The notes: a model not told the origin generated them from the letters alone. Shown: positions 27,327-36,562, counted from the stretch's first letter. The stretch is DNA of 64,000 nt from JBHJHP01 sp042219825 (GCF_042219825.1 NZ_JBHJHQ010000002.1:434001-498000); one strand, 5' to 3'. Numbers and translations: made by a program.

Positions 27327-28421
27327 TTATTCCAATGTTCGAATGTATTCTGTTGGTACTAAATTATAACGTTTTTGAAAACATTTTGAAAAATATGAAA
27401 GACTTGAAAAGCCTGTATTAAAAGCGATCTCTGAAATTGTATAAAGATTCTTTTGAATTAATTCCAATGATTTATTTAAGCGGTATTCTTTTAAAAATGT
27501 ATTCGGCGATTTACCAGTAAGTTCAATCATTTTTCGGTAAAGGTTTGATTTACTCATCCCTAAGGTCTTATTAAAATGGGCAACAGTAATTTCGGAGTTC
27601 TGCCATTCCTGTTCAATGAAATCCATTAAATGATTTAAAAAAAGTTCATCAACCGAAGGTAAAACAGCAATATCTTCTGTTTCAATAAAAGCATTCATAT
27701 TTTCACTTTTGTAGAGATCTTTAACTTCGGCAGAAATCACAATTTTATGACCATAAACATTGCAAAAACGTTCAGTTTTTTGAATGGTTTCTTCAAAAAA
27801 TGTGCTTCTGCCTGTTACAGGTAGCCCAGCATCCAAACAAATCTTGGGCTTAATTTGGGATAAATTATTATTTTGTGTTGCATTGTAAACCTTTGTATAT
27901 ACTTCTACAGCACACAAAACTGCCTTTGTTACTGATTTAAACGAAATCAGTATACGCTTGGTATTTTGTTCTACAACACGTCCTTCGGAATGTTTTATTG
28001 TCAAGTTTAATTCTGTAAGAAAAGTTTGTAATGAATGTGAATCAGTGGTTTCGTGATTATCTGTTTTAATGCGGATAAGCATTACGGTTCGAAAGGCTGG
28101 ATCATTAATAATGTTGAACTCCGTATTGTTGTCATATTCCGGATCTTCTATTCTTCCTAAAAAAGATTCAACAATAGTCGCATCAACCTCAATTATGGTA
28201 TGAGGAACTTCACCATGCGCCACATTGTGCATAGCATGTATATTTTCAGCCTTTGGTGCTTCAATCAGGCAAAAGGCTATTTTTCTTTTTTCGTCGAACC
28301 AGTACGTTAGTCCTCTGCAGTTAAACTGATGTTCTACTTTTAAATCCTGCTGGTGTAACCATGCCACATTTTCGGCAGTGACTGTTTCTGATACATCGTG
28401 ACGATCCATATAAATTGGCAT
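27327..28421 (-). CDS. AraC regulator with DUF4242 and cyclase-like domains
   Basis: A 364-residue three-part regulator. Residues 1-90 match the small DUF4242/nickel-binding-like fold (MPIYMDRHDV, HNVAHGEVPHTIIEV). Residues ~105-245 resemble a class III adenylate/guanylate cyclase domain (EGRVVEQNTKRILISFKS, AVLCAVEVYTKV, KICLDAGLPVTG, RFCNVYGHKIVISAEV), but the metal-binding aspartates usual at its start are not apparent, so it is probably a ligand-binding relic. The C-terminal ~100 residues are an AraC helix-turn-helix pair (FNKTLGMSKSNLYRKMIEL, ISEIAFNTGFSSLSYFSKCF). Targets may be the neighbouring cupin and globin or the divergent ABC exporter. Confidence 0.8.
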   Translation of the reverse strand: MPIYMDRHDVSETVTAENVAWLHQQDLKVEHQFNCRGLTYWFDEKRKIAFCLIEAPKAENIHAMHNVAHGEVPHTIIEVDATIVESFLGRIEDPEYDNNTEFNIINDPAFRTVMLIRIKTDNHETTDSHSLQTFLTELNLTIKHSEGRVVEQNTKRILISFKSVTKAVLCAVEVYTKVYNATQNNNLSQIKPKICLDAGLPVTGRSTFFEETIQKTERFCNVYGHKIVISAEVKDLYKSENMNAFIETEDIAVLPSVDELFLNHLMDFIEQEWQNSEITVAHFNKTLGMSKSNLYRKMIELTGKSPNTFLKEYRLNKSLELIQKNLYTISEIAFNTGFSSLSYFSKCFQKRYNLVPTEYIRTLE

Positions 28422-28641
28422 ACTTTTAGAATTAAATTATAGTTTAAAACATACTGCGCTGAATAAAAGAGGGACTAAACAATTTTATCTGTTTTAGTCT
28501 GTATTGGAATGGAGAGCTATATAAATAAATTGTATTACATTATAAAGGTACGTAAATAATTTCAATTTTACGCAGGAAACAATATTACATATACGGTTTT
28601 AATCTCAGGTTTGTCCAATATAATATTACTTATGATATCCT

Positions 28642-28671
28642 TTTGAATCTGAGTGTAAAAGGTTACTTTTG
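28642..28671 (+). promoter_or_regulatory. Candidate promoter of the ABC exporter pair
   Basis: TTTG (28642-28645), 18 bases, then TACTTTTG (28664-28671), a full match to TAnnTTTG and 22 bases before the ATG. Spacing is slightly shorter than usual. The 272-base divergent region contains no gene. Confidence 0.5.
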
Positions 28672-28693
28672 AAAGTTATTTTATAACCCTGAT

Positions 28694-29485
28694 ATGAACA
28701 ACGAACGAATTATTACAATCCGAAGTTTACATAAGACTTATGGAAAAGGCGAAACAGCCAACGAAGTTTTAAAAGGAATTAACCTGGATATTTCCAATGG
28801 TCAGATAATTGGATATATCGGACCCAACGGGGCAGGTAAAAGCACCACCGTAAAAATTCTCTGTGGTATGATAACCGATTTTACGGGTGATATTGAAGTA
28901 TTTGGATATGATTTGAAAAAGGACGCTACAGAAATAAAGAAACATATAGGATATGTGCCTGAAAATGGTGCATTGTACGAAATGTTGACACCTAAAGAAT
29001 ACCTTTCGCTCATTGGTACATTGTACAGCATGAAGCCGGAAGTTACGGAAGACAGGATAAATCATTTCATGAAGTATTTTGGTCTTGAAAAGAATATTGA
29101 TCAACGAATGGATACCTTTTCGAAAGGAATGAAGCAAAAAGTTCTGATCACTGCCGGTGTGTTGAATAATCCTGATATTCTGTTTCTGGATGAACCATTG
29201 AACGGACTTGATGCCAATTCTGTGATTCAGGTCAAGGAGTTACTGACCTCAATGGCGAAACAGGGTAAAACCATTTTTTACAGTTCTCACCTCATGGATG
29301 TGGTGGAAAAAATTTCGAGCCGGATCATTCTGATCAACAATGGGAATGTGGTTGCTGACGGAAGTTTTGAAGAACTTAAAGCCAATGAAGCTATCTCCCT
29401 TGAGCAGTTGTTTGCGAAACTTACCGGTAATGGAATGTCGACGGTCGAAACGGAAGAATTGTTGAATTCACTTAAAGGCGAATAG
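28694..29485 (+). CDS. ABC transporter ATP-binding protein
   Basis: A 263-residue ATPase with A-loop Tyr16, Walker A GPNGAGKST at 43-51, Q-loop YVPENGALYE, signature FSKGMKQK (Lys replaces the second Gly), Walker B PDILFLDEP and switch YSSHLMD. The short C-terminal tail ends in a Glu-rich helix. It belongs to the ABC-2 exporter type (CcmA/NatA-like), distinct from the ATPases of the 10.7-26 kb operon. Two bases separate it from the permease gene that follows. Substrate unknown. Confidence 0.9.
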   Translation: MNNERIITIRSLHKTYGKGETANEVLKGINLDISNGQIIGYIGPNGAGKSTTVKILCGMITDFTGDIEVFGYDLKKDATEIKKHIGYVPENGALYEMLTPKEYLSLIGTLYSMKPEVTEDRINHFMKYFGLEKNIDQRMDTFSKGMKQKVLITAGVLNNPDILFLDEPLNGLDANSVIQVKELLTSMAKQGKTIFYSSHLMDVVEKISSRIILINNGNVVADGSFEELKANEAISLEQLFAKLTGNGMSTVETEELLNSLKGE

Positions 29486-29486
29486 G

Positions 29487-31136
29487 ATGGCTGAATTACT
29501 GATGAAATTAATCCGCCTGTTACGACCTTTCGTTCGGATGATGGGCGCTGATGTTTTGCAGTTTGAGGCTATCATGAATGCCAAGCTAAGCATCGATTTC
29601 AGGAAAGAACCCAGTTCCCTGAATACCAATCGAAAAAGAAAGATGACCTTCGGGAGACAGCTTATTTTTTATGGGATGTTTGGCATCTTTACCGCAATGA
29701 TATTTATACAGACAAAGGATGTAATATTTGGTTTTACCATTTACTATTCCATCCTGATTGTGATGTTGACCACCATTTTGCTGACCGAATTCTCAAGTGT
29801 AATTTTTGATGAAAACGAAAATGATATTTATTTGCCGCGGCCGGTCAGTTCACGGACTTTATTGCTGACCCGATTGGTTCATGTGCAAACGTATATGGGA
29901 CTGATAGGAGGTGCTATGTCAGTGCCGGGGCTTATTTTCGTGATATTTATACACGGAGGTTTAATGGTTCTGGGTATGCTTTTATCAGTACTCATAGCCT
30001 CATGGATGGCTCTGTTGTTTTGTATGTTGCTGTTTCAGGTACTCTCTAAATTTATATCAGGGGAACGTTTTAAGGATGCACTGAACTACCTGCAGATTGG
30101 TATTGCAATTCTCATCATGGGTGGTTATCAGTTGTTACCACGGATGTTTGAAATGGTCTCCCCGGATCAGGCAGTTATGTCTACCGGCTGGTGGACATAT
30201 CTCGTTCCTACAATCTGGCTGGCAGGTTTTACCAGACTGTTCGCTTCATTTACTTCGTCATACGATTTAATCATGGCTGGACTTACGGTTCTTTTTACAG
30301 TCCTGGGATCAGTTCTGGTTGTGCGTTTCATGTCGTCCGGTTTCAGCTCGTTACTTAATACGGATGATAAAACAGAGAAAAAGAAAGATAAAGAAAGGTC
30401 TGGATCGGGTGTGAAACTAAAAATTAGGAATCTTGCCAGAAACATATTGTGCGTATCGGATATGGAGAAAGCCGGATGGCAGATGACAATGTCTGTAACA
30501 AAAAGAGACAGAAAATTTAAACAGGCGGTTTATCCTGCGTTTGGATATATCCTGATCATGTTAATTATATTTTTAAAACCTGACTTTAAAGATTTTTTTG
30601 GATCACTTCATAATCTGGCAACAACACCCAAATATCTGGTCTTTATTTTTATGGGATTTTTTGGTGTGAGCACAATTTATCAACTACCCTATACAGATAA
30701 TGCTGGTGCAGGCTGGATTTATCAGGTCTTGCCGGCTCCGGATAAAAAACATCTCCAAACCGGAGCTATAAAAGCCATGTTGTATAAATTTTACATTCCC
30801 ATTTATCTGATGTTTACAATTATAGTTCTATTGATCTGGCCTGTCAATGTTCTGGTTTATTTGTTACTTGGTGCAGTGGGAACGGCATTATATGCAGTAG
30901 TAGGTGAAATATTCATGAAGAACCCATTGCCTTTTACCCAACCAAGGGACATGCAACGCAAAGGTGGCATGACATTGAGAATGATGGTTTACATGGCGTT
31001 GATGGGTGCAATGATTGGAATGATATATTTATTATCTCTGGTTAATATTGCATTTACCATTCTTGCAACACTTTTTATGAGTGCAGGTTTAATGATGAGT
31101 TTCAGATCACTCCGAAAAAAGTCGGTTGAACTGTAG
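29487..31136 (+). CDS. Large ABC-type membrane permease
   Basis: A 549-residue membrane protein with about twelve hydrophobic helices arranged in two blocks, separated by a charged loop near residues 290-330 (TDDKTEKKKDKERSGSGVKL). It has no signal peptide and no recognised enzyme motif. Its position directly after an ABC ATPase gene, and its size, suggest a double-length permease for that ATPase. The last codons (FRSLRKKSVEL, stop) lie inside a ~150-base sequence repeated in decayed form at 32591-32737. Confidence 0.75.
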   Translation: MAELLMKLIRLLRPFVRMMGADVLQFEAIMNAKLSIDFRKEPSSLNTNRKRKMTFGRQLIFYGMFGIFTAMIFIQTKDVIFGFTIYYSILIVMLTTILLTEFSSVIFDENENDIYLPRPVSSRTLLLTRLVHVQTYMGLIGGAMSVPGLIFVIFIHGGLMVLGMLLSVLIASWMALLFCMLLFQVLSKFISGERFKDALNYLQIGIAILIMGGYQLLPRMFEMVSPDQAVMSTGWWTYLVPTIWLAGFTRLFASFTSSYDLIMAGLTVLFTVLGSVLVVRFMSSGFSSLLNTDDKTEKKKDKERSGSGVKLKIRNLARNILCVSDMEKAGWQMTMSVTKRDRKFKQAVYPAFGYILIMLIIFLKPDFKDFFGSLHNLATTPKYLVFIFMGFFGVSTIYQLPYTDNAGAGWIYQVLPAPDKKHLQTGAIKAMLYKFYIPIYLMFTIIVLLIWPVNVLVYLLLGAVGTALYAVVGEIFMKNPLPFTQPRDMQRKGGMTLRMMVYMALMGAMIGMIYLLSLVNIAFTILATLFMSAGLMMSFRSLRKKSVEL

Positions 31137-31195
31137 GCATTAGATTCTGCTTTTGTATCTTTTCAAGATGATCCAGAATTTCGTGTTTTAGTGTG
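31044..31195. repeat. Duplicated gene junction, copy A
   Basis: This stretch contains the intact 3' end of the permease gene followed, on the opposite strand, by a fragment resembling the 3' end of the TolC gene (reverse strand reads HEILDHLEKIQKQN). The same order recurs at 32591-32737, where the TolC end is intact and the permease end is decayed. Shared blocks include TTGAACTGTAGGCATTAGATT here versus TTGAACTTTAGGCATTTGATT there, and TTTTCAAGATGATCCAG in both. Confidence 0.8.
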
Positions 31196-31317
31196 GGCGC
31201 AACATAAAGTCAGGCTTTCACTTAAAATGAATTACATCGGGTGGTTATTTTAATACTATCGCAAAATTTAATTCGAATTCATTTTTCGTAATTCCAGAAT
31301 TGACAGGGAATGCGGAA

Positions 31318-32508
31318 TTATTTAGCGTATACAATAAATAAAATAGACAGAGTATTAATTCTACCGATCAGATACGGATTTTTTACCATATTCGACATTC
31401 TGTTAAATCTTAATTGAAGACTTGCTGAAAAATAATCAAATGAGTATTCATAACCCGCAGATGCCCAGTAACCGAATTGTGTTTTATCAATTTCTATCTG
31501 TAAAGGTTCAACAGCTGGATAAACATTCCCGTTTTCCCAGTATCGCGTAGCAGAGTGGACAGAATTACTGTTGAGCTGAATATCATAATTAAATCCTCCC
31601 TGTATAAACACAAAATTCTGTTTTACCGGGAAACTGTATTTAATTGATAATGGTAATGTAAGGACGTTCATTTTAAATTCTGTCCTGTGTTGCTCTTCGT
31701 AAATATTGTAACTGAAATTCTTTTCCGAAGCAAACCTTGAAGGAGTGTAAAACAGTTCAGCCTGAAATGCTATGTTATCATTCAGTCGCGGAGAATTAAC
31801 ACAAAAAACCAATCCGAAAGTCGGGTCAAGATACCGCGTTTCTTCATTAAGAAAATCAAAACTTCCGTAATTATTCAAATGGAGGGTATTCAGCTTAATG
31901 CCGGTTGAAGCTCCCCATGTTATTCTGGCCCATTTTTTACCTGCATTATACTCAACATATGATTTATCTGAATTCCTGTTGTATTTAACGACTATCCAGG
32001 TCAGATCTTTTGAATCGTAATTAAGATCATCTATGTAATAATCTAATCTTTTGGGGCAATCACTGGTCAAAACTTTTAAAATGCCTTTCCAGCGATTATC
32101 TTCCCTGTTATACGAAATGTCGTCAATTTCTACCGGTTTATCTTTTTTTTCCAGCATTATGCCGTCCTGATCTTCTTTTTTAACATAAAATGTACCGGCA
32201 TTTTTATACAGACTTATTGGCCCGGTTACCAGTACTTCTGAAAATGCATTTTCCACAATACCTGATATGAAAAAGTTCCCTTCTTTAAAACCGTATCCTT
32301 TTAACTCATCCGGTTTATAATTATGTACTCCGGCATCCGTTTTAAAACTGCAGGATTCGTATTTTTCATTCGTAATGCTGTATTTAACTTTTCCCCAAAT
32401 TGTGTCCTTGTTGAGTTTAATTATATACCCATCACGGAAGTCAAACTGCGCCCAACAATTGCCAAATAGAATAATGCTTGCTAATAACAGATAATATTTC
32501 TTTTTCAT
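31318..32508 (-). CDS. Outer-membrane beta-barrel-type protein
   Basis: A 396-residue protein with signal peptide (MKKKYYLLLASIILFGNCWAQ). The N-terminal half is beta-rich and soluble (YIIKLNKDTIWGKVKY). The second half alternates aromatic and polar residues as in small outer-membrane barrels (ITWGASTGIKLNTLHL, TEFKMNVLTLPLSIKYSF, NFVFIQGGFNYDIQLN) and ends IGRINTLSILFIVYAK, close to a barrel-closing strand. I do not recognise a specific function. It lies between the two copies of a duplicated gene junction, which suggests it arrived with, or was trapped by, that rearrangement. Confidence 0.65.
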   Translation of the reverse strand: MKKKYYLLLASIILFGNCWAQFDFRDGYIIKLNKDTIWGKVKYSITNEKYESCSFKTDAGVHNYKPDELKGYGFKEGNFFISGIVENAFSEVLVTGPISLYKNAGTFYVKKEDQDGIMLEKKDKPVEIDDISYNREDNRWKGILKVLTSDCPKRLDYYIDDLNYDSKDLTWIVVKYNRNSDKSYVEYNAGKKWARITWGASTGIKLNTLHLNNYGSFDFLNEETRYLDPTFGLVFCVNSPRLNDNIAFQAELFYTPSRFASEKNFSYNIYEEQHRTEFKMNVLTLPLSIKYSFPVKQNFVFIQGGFNYDIQLNSNSVHSATRYWENGNVYPAVEPLQIEIDKTQFGYWASAGYEYSFDYFSASLQLRFNRMSNMVKNPYLIGRINTLSILFIVYAK

Positions 32509-32590
32509 GATCCGGTAATATGTTGTAAATATATTGAATAATTGTAGAAACGATAGGGCTGTGTAATAAAATAAAAGATTATCCTTAGAT

Positions 32591-32737
32591 AATATTGATT
32601 CACCATTCTCATAGCTCTGTTAATGAGTTCAGATTTAATGATGTTTTCATATCACACCGAAAATGCCGGTTGAACTTTAGGCATTTGATTCGGCTATTGA
32701 ACATTTTCAAGATGATCCAGGATTTCGTATTCCAGTC
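32591..32737. repeat. Duplicated gene junction, copy B
   Basis: This is the partner of 31044-31195. The part beyond the TolC stop (32591-32680) is a non-coding, mutated copy of the permease 3' end: TTTAATGATG...CACCGAAAA..CCGGTTGAACTTTAG corresponds to the true end ...LRKKSVEL. The part from 32694 is the living C-terminus of the TolC gene (reverse strand YEILDHLENVQ, stop). Confidence 0.8.
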
Positions 32738-34214
32738 TGTTAATGAGAAGGTTGTAATTCGTTTGCATGGCGGAATAGTTTAACTGAGCATCTTCCCACA
32801 ACTTTAGGTCATACGCTAACCTGTAAGTATCTGTTTCCTCATTATAAAACTTTTGAATGCCGTCTTCCATATTTTGTTGTGATGATTCCATCGTAGTTTC
32901 AATAATCTTTATATTTTCCAAGGTATAGGCAATTTGTTCCACCAAAGTATGAATGTTCTTTTGAATTAGTTGCTCCTGTTCTTCAATATTTATCTTATTG
33001 ATTCTGATTTCTTCATCGGTAATATTCAAACTGTTTCGTGTGCGTTTCCCATCATAGATTGGAATACCGATACTTAAACCGACAGATAGATCATTTAATG
33101 TTTCAATCCTTCGTTTGGATTGATACCATGAATCTGCTGTTAAATCTAAATAAGACAGATCGCCGGAGCCGGTGACAGAGGCATATGGATTAAATCTAAG
33201 TGTCAAATCAATCTGTGGCAAAATTTGTGATTCTATCTCTTTATATTTTAGCTCATCAAGCTTTATTTCAATATTGTATTTTTTAATTAAAAGATGACGC
33301 TCGGAAGCAATTCTTATTAACTGGTCTGAATTAAACAGATATTCATCGGTCTGCATTTCTTTTGTAAGTATTAAGCTGTCCTGTACAGGCAGTGCAAGCT
33401 GTTCCTTTAAGTCCTTGGAGATACCCGTGTAGCTATGATAATAATTGTTGAGCTTTGTTTTTGTTCTTTCAATCTCGATTTCAAGCTTAAGCAATTCGGA
33501 GCTATCTTTTTTACTATTAACTGATGCTGTATTATAAACTTTTTGTTTAATGGATAAAAGCATTTTTTGAGTTTCTATATTCTTTAGGATATTTTGTAAG
33601 TTAAAGTATATATTGCCAATATTAAATTGGTTTAAAAAAATTATTTGTCTGTAAGATAAATCAGCACTTTCAAAATTTAGCTCTGCTTTTTCCTGGATGT
33701 GTATGTAATCATTGTATGCATAAAGTACATTAAGAGGTTGAACTAATCTTAAAGAAGGGCTAAATGATATGCCCTTGACTTCTAATTCAGATATATCATT
33801 TTCAGTAGTTCTTGAAAAATAATAGGCCTTATTTGTTGAAAATCCTGGACTGAAATAAATATCTCCTCCTGTAGGTAAAGGTTGATTTATACTGAAATAT
33901 GAACTTGTACTAAAGGATCTATTGGATTTGTGAAGATTTTCACCATTACTATTCTTAAAATCCAGATCAGGATTATATCGTTGATCAAAATCCGGATTAA
34001 AGTTAAAGCTAATACTGGTATTTAATCTGCTAATTTGAATAAGATACTGATATTTGGCAATTTCATATGCCGATTTGCTTTTACGCATTTGAAAACTTTG
34101 TTCGCCGGCAAGTTCCACGCATTTATCAAGCGTTAAGCGATGTATGGTTTGCCCCTGAAAGGAAGATGAAATAAATAAAAATGCAATTACAGTTAATAGG
34201 AAATTCTTTTTCAT
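32694..34214 (-). CDS. TolC-family outer-membrane protein
   Basis: A 506-residue TolC-like protein: signal peptide (MKKNFLLTVIAFLFISSSFQGQ), then LTLDKCVELAGEQSFQMRKSKSAYEIA and two helical repeats with beta segments between (SFSPSLRLVQPLNVLYAYN; GLSIGIPIYDGKRTRNSL). It should form an outer-membrane export channel. No adaptor gene lies beside it. The convergent ABC ATPase/permease pair next door, and the duplicated junction they share, suggest that they have long been neighbours and perhaps work together. That partnership is inferred. Confidence 0.85.
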   Translation of the reverse strand: MKKNFLLTVIAFLFISSSFQGQTIHRLTLDKCVELAGEQSFQMRKSKSAYEIAKYQYLIQISRLNTSISFNFNPDFDQRYNPDLDFKNSNGENLHKSNRSFSTSSYFSINQPLPTGGDIYFSPGFSTNKAYYFSRTTENDISELEVKGISFSPSLRLVQPLNVLYAYNDYIHIQEKAELNFESADLSYRQIIFLNQFNIGNIYFNLQNILKNIETQKMLLSIKQKVYNTASVNSKKDSSELLKLEIEIERTKTKLNNYYHSYTGISKDLKEQLALPVQDSLILTKEMQTDEYLFNSDQLIRIASERHLLIKKYNIEIKLDELKYKEIESQILPQIDLTLRFNPYASVTGSGDLSYLDLTADSWYQSKRRIETLNDLSVGLSIGIPIYDGKRTRNSLNITDEEIRINKINIEEQEQLIQKNIHTLVEQIAYTLENIKIIETTMESSQQNMEDGIQKFYNEETDTYRLAYDLKLWEDAQLNYSAMQTNYNLLINRLEYEILDHLENVQ

Positions 34215-34363
34215 AACAGGTAAATTTAAATTCAGTGAAACTATAAAATATCACAATGTGTAAAACAGGTCATACAATTTGTAATCCTGTTAAAAGTATA
34301 AAAAAATGCAGAACTGGCTACATTTAAAATCAAAAAGTTTCAGGAGGTGGAACAATAAAGGAA

Positions 34364-35179
34364 CTAATTGTTAGATTTCAGTCTGTATGTTTCTTCTTTT
34401 AACCACTGCGCCCATTCTACATGGGATCTGGATTTGTCGAATGTGGTATGGGGAATCATTTTACCTATTTGAACAGTAAGGGTTTTTCCTTTTTTATTGA
34501 AGAATTCGCGTGGCAGTAGCATGAGTTCAATATTCAGTTTGATCCCTAAAAGCTTTCGAATTCTGTATATGCTGTAAAAAAGTTGTGAGTTCTTTCCCTG
34601 GAAATGCAAAGGAACGATGTTGCGCTGACAACTTACAGATTTAGTGATCATGCTTTTATGCCAGGGGCCATCCATAACTTTGCCATTAACAATACGGGAA
34701 ACAATGCCTGCCGGGAAATGAGTAATAGGCAGTTCAGAATTGTAAACTTTGTCAAGCTCCCTGTAATATTCTCTTTGACTGGTGCCAAAAACATTAATGG
34801 CTGCAATGGTTGGTTTTAATGGTGGTATAAGTAAGAACACATCGTTACCAATGGAGCGATATTCTCCATATTTTCGTGAAACAAGGTATGTCAGGATCAT
34901 ACCATCAGCAACACCAAAAGGATGATTTGCCACAAAAAAGCACTTGCTGTGGTCCGGCAGATTTTCATGACCTTTCACATCAATTGTTATTTGCATTTCT
35001 TCCAGCATGGCTCCCAGGAAATCATATGCATTTAAATGTCCATATTTATTCAGAAGAAGATTAAGATCTTTTTGTTTAATGATTTTTGTAATTAGAGTAA
35101 TAATAAAGCCTGGAAGCTTTTTCAGAAATGCAGATTCGCTGTTTCTGATTTCTTTTTTAATATTAATATATTGTTCCAT
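34364..35179 (-). CDS. Lysophospholipid-type acyltransferase
   Basis: A 271-residue protein of the PlsC-like glycerolipid acyltransferase group. The catalytic motif appears as VANHPFGVADG (His then Asp, residues ~88-94), followed downstream by ITHFPAGIVSRI in place of the FPEG motif. A Lys/Arg-rich C-terminus and one hydrophobic N-terminal segment (KLPGFIITLITKII) suggest peripheral or single-pass membrane attachment. The NHPFG variant occurs in acyltransferases related to ornithine-lipid synthesis (OlsA/OlsF-like), so the acceptor may not be a glycerophosphate. It is a single gene. Confidence 0.8.
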   Translation of the reverse strand: MEQYINIKKEIRNSESAFLKKLPGFIITLITKIIKQKDLNLLLNKYGHLNAYDFLGAMLEEMQITIDVKGHENLPDHSKCFFVANHPFGVADGMILTYLVSRKYGEYRSIGNDVFLLIPPLKPTIAAINVFGTSQREYYRELDKVYNSELPITHFPAGIVSRIVNGKVMDGPWHKSMITKSVSCQRNIVPLHFQGKNSQLFYSIYRIRKLLGIKLNIELMLLPREFFNKKGKTLTVQIGKMIPHTTFDKSRSHVEWAQWLKEETYRLKSNN

Positions 35180-35305
35180 CTATGGATTATGGATGTGTAA
35201 AACCTGTCTTTTGTTTCCGCAATTAAAAAGTCCAAATATAGATTAATTTTTAATATTCTTGTTGATTCACTGAAGGACATAAATACATGCGCTTGATAAA
35301 CCTGT

Positions 35306-35662
35306 TTATATTGAGTTTTTGACAGAAATAAAGAGAGATGCGGTTGATAAACAAAAAATAATTAGAAACATTACAACGAAAGGAGAATCTCCACGTTCCC
35401 CGTAGTAACCAGCTGCATTGATTACTGAATATAATACCATTCCATGGCCAAGAATATTGATTTCTTTTGAATGCCTCATATTTTTTAAAAGCATAATACC
35501 ACTGATTAAACAAAGTAAGGCCATTGTAAATTCGGAAGCAAGATGAAATGTTATTTCGGTATTACCTTCAGTTATACCTTCAGTACTTAGGATCATTATC
35601 CACATTCCGATAATTGAAACTCCCAGAAATACAGAATAGACACCAATTATTTTCTTAATCAT
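35306..35662 (-). CDS. Small four-helix membrane protein
   Basis: A 118-residue integral membrane protein with four hydrophobic helices (residues ~3-25, 41-60, 70-88, 95-113) and short polar connections. I do not recognise a family with certainty; its size and layout resemble small DoxX- or DUF4345-like proteins. No neighbour on the same strand is close enough to suggest an operon. Confidence 0.6.
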   Translation of the reverse strand: MIKKIIGVYSVFLGVSIIGMWIMILSTEGITEGNTEITFHLASEFTMALLCLISGIMLLKNMRHSKEINILGHGMVLYSVINAAGYYGERGDSPFVVMFLIIFCLSTASLFISVKNSI

Positions 35663-35751
35663 GGTTATAAATTTATTGAGTCATCCGTCTGAAAACAGAA
35701 TGATCAATAAAGTTAAGAAATTTAGAGAAATTTGGTTAAGGGTATAAAATA

Positions 35752-35784
35752 AGCGAGGGCTTCACTTTAAGTGAAACCCTCGCT
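35752..35784. repeat. REP-like palindrome upstream of the transposase
   Basis: A near-perfect 33-base palindrome: AGCGAGGG...CCCTCGCT outer arms, TTCACTT/AAGTGAA inner arms and one mismatched pair between them. It lies 140 bases before the RAYT-type gene. A closely related copy sits inside that gene at 36117-36149 and a decayed one at 26179-26210. The rest of the 35663-35924 gap shows no gene. Confidence 0.8.
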
Positions 35785-35924
35785 ATATGCTTTATTCATC
35801 CAATGACCCGGAGTCAAGGGATGAATGGATTAATTATCCGGATGAATAAGAGTGAGACTTACCGTCCCGCTCCCTCTTGAGTTAAGTTTTATGTAAATTT
35901 GTTTTTGCACTAAAACCTAAAGCT

Positions 35925-36520
35925 ATGGATTTTGAAAGTGATCAGTTATATCATGTTTACAACCAGGGCAATAATAAACAGGATATTTTCTTTTGTAAGG
36001 AAAATTATCTTTTCTTTTTGAAGAAGATAGAGACGCATATTTCGCCGTATGCTGATATTATTGCCTACTGTTTAATGCCAAATCATTTTCATTTAATGAT
36101 AAAAGTAAATAGCGGTAGCGGGGGTTTCGCTTTGAGCGAAGCCCTCGCTAAAACTAATAAGCGTACATAAATGATTCTATTGGCATAATGCTTCGGTCAT
36201 ATACCAGTGCCATTAATAAACAGGAAAATAGAAGTGGATCTTTGTTTCGAAAAGAGACTAAAGCAAGGTGTCTTACCGAAGTAAAAGGTGTTTCACCTGC
36301 TTACTTTTCTTCAGCATCTGGTACCTATTTAAATATTGATTTTCCGGAAAGGAATTATGTGCAACAATGTTTTGATTATATTCATTACAATCCTGTGGAG
36401 GCTGGTTTAGTTGATAAACCTGAAGATTGGGCGTTTTCTTCGTACAGGAATTATAAATGTATACAGGTTGAAAAAATAGTAAATAAAAACGTAGCGAATG
36501 AATTTGGCCTGGAATGGTAA
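35925..36520 (+). pseudogene. REP-associated tyrosine transposase (RAYT), frameshifted
   Basis: The two reading frames together make a ~198-codon IS200-like/Y1 transposase. The first (35925-36170) runs from MDFESDQLYHVYNQGNNKQD to the HUH motif MPNHFHLMIKV, then stops at NKRT. The second carries NDSIGIMLRSYTSAINKQE and YIHYNPVEAGLV, ending at 36520. A one-base loss near 36165-36172 would explain the break. The protein family nicks and moves REP palindromes and is usually present in one copy. A REP-like palindrome lies in frame inside the coding region, between HUH and the NDSIGI block. With the frame broken it is probably inactive unless rescued by frameshifting. Confidence 0.85.
36117..36149. 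repeat. REP-like palindrome inside the transposase gene
   Basis: 33 bases: AGCGGGGGTTTCGC...GCGAAGCCCTCGCT. Its reverse complement matches the copy at 35752-35784 at about 28 of 33 positions. It is read in frame as SGGFALSEALA within the RAYT product. Confidence 0.8.
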
Positions 36521-36529
36521 TTAAATATG

Positions 36530-36562
36530 AGTGGGAGCGCGACAGAAAATCGCACTCCCACT
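36530..36562. terminator. Hairpin between the transposase and mutB
   Basis: AGTGGGAGCGCGA and TCGCACTCCCACT pair over 13 bases with one mismatch around a CAGAAAA loop. It lies between two convergent gene ends, 9 bases after the transposase stop. It probably acts as a terminator and may also mark the right edge of the transposase unit. Confidence 0.6.
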
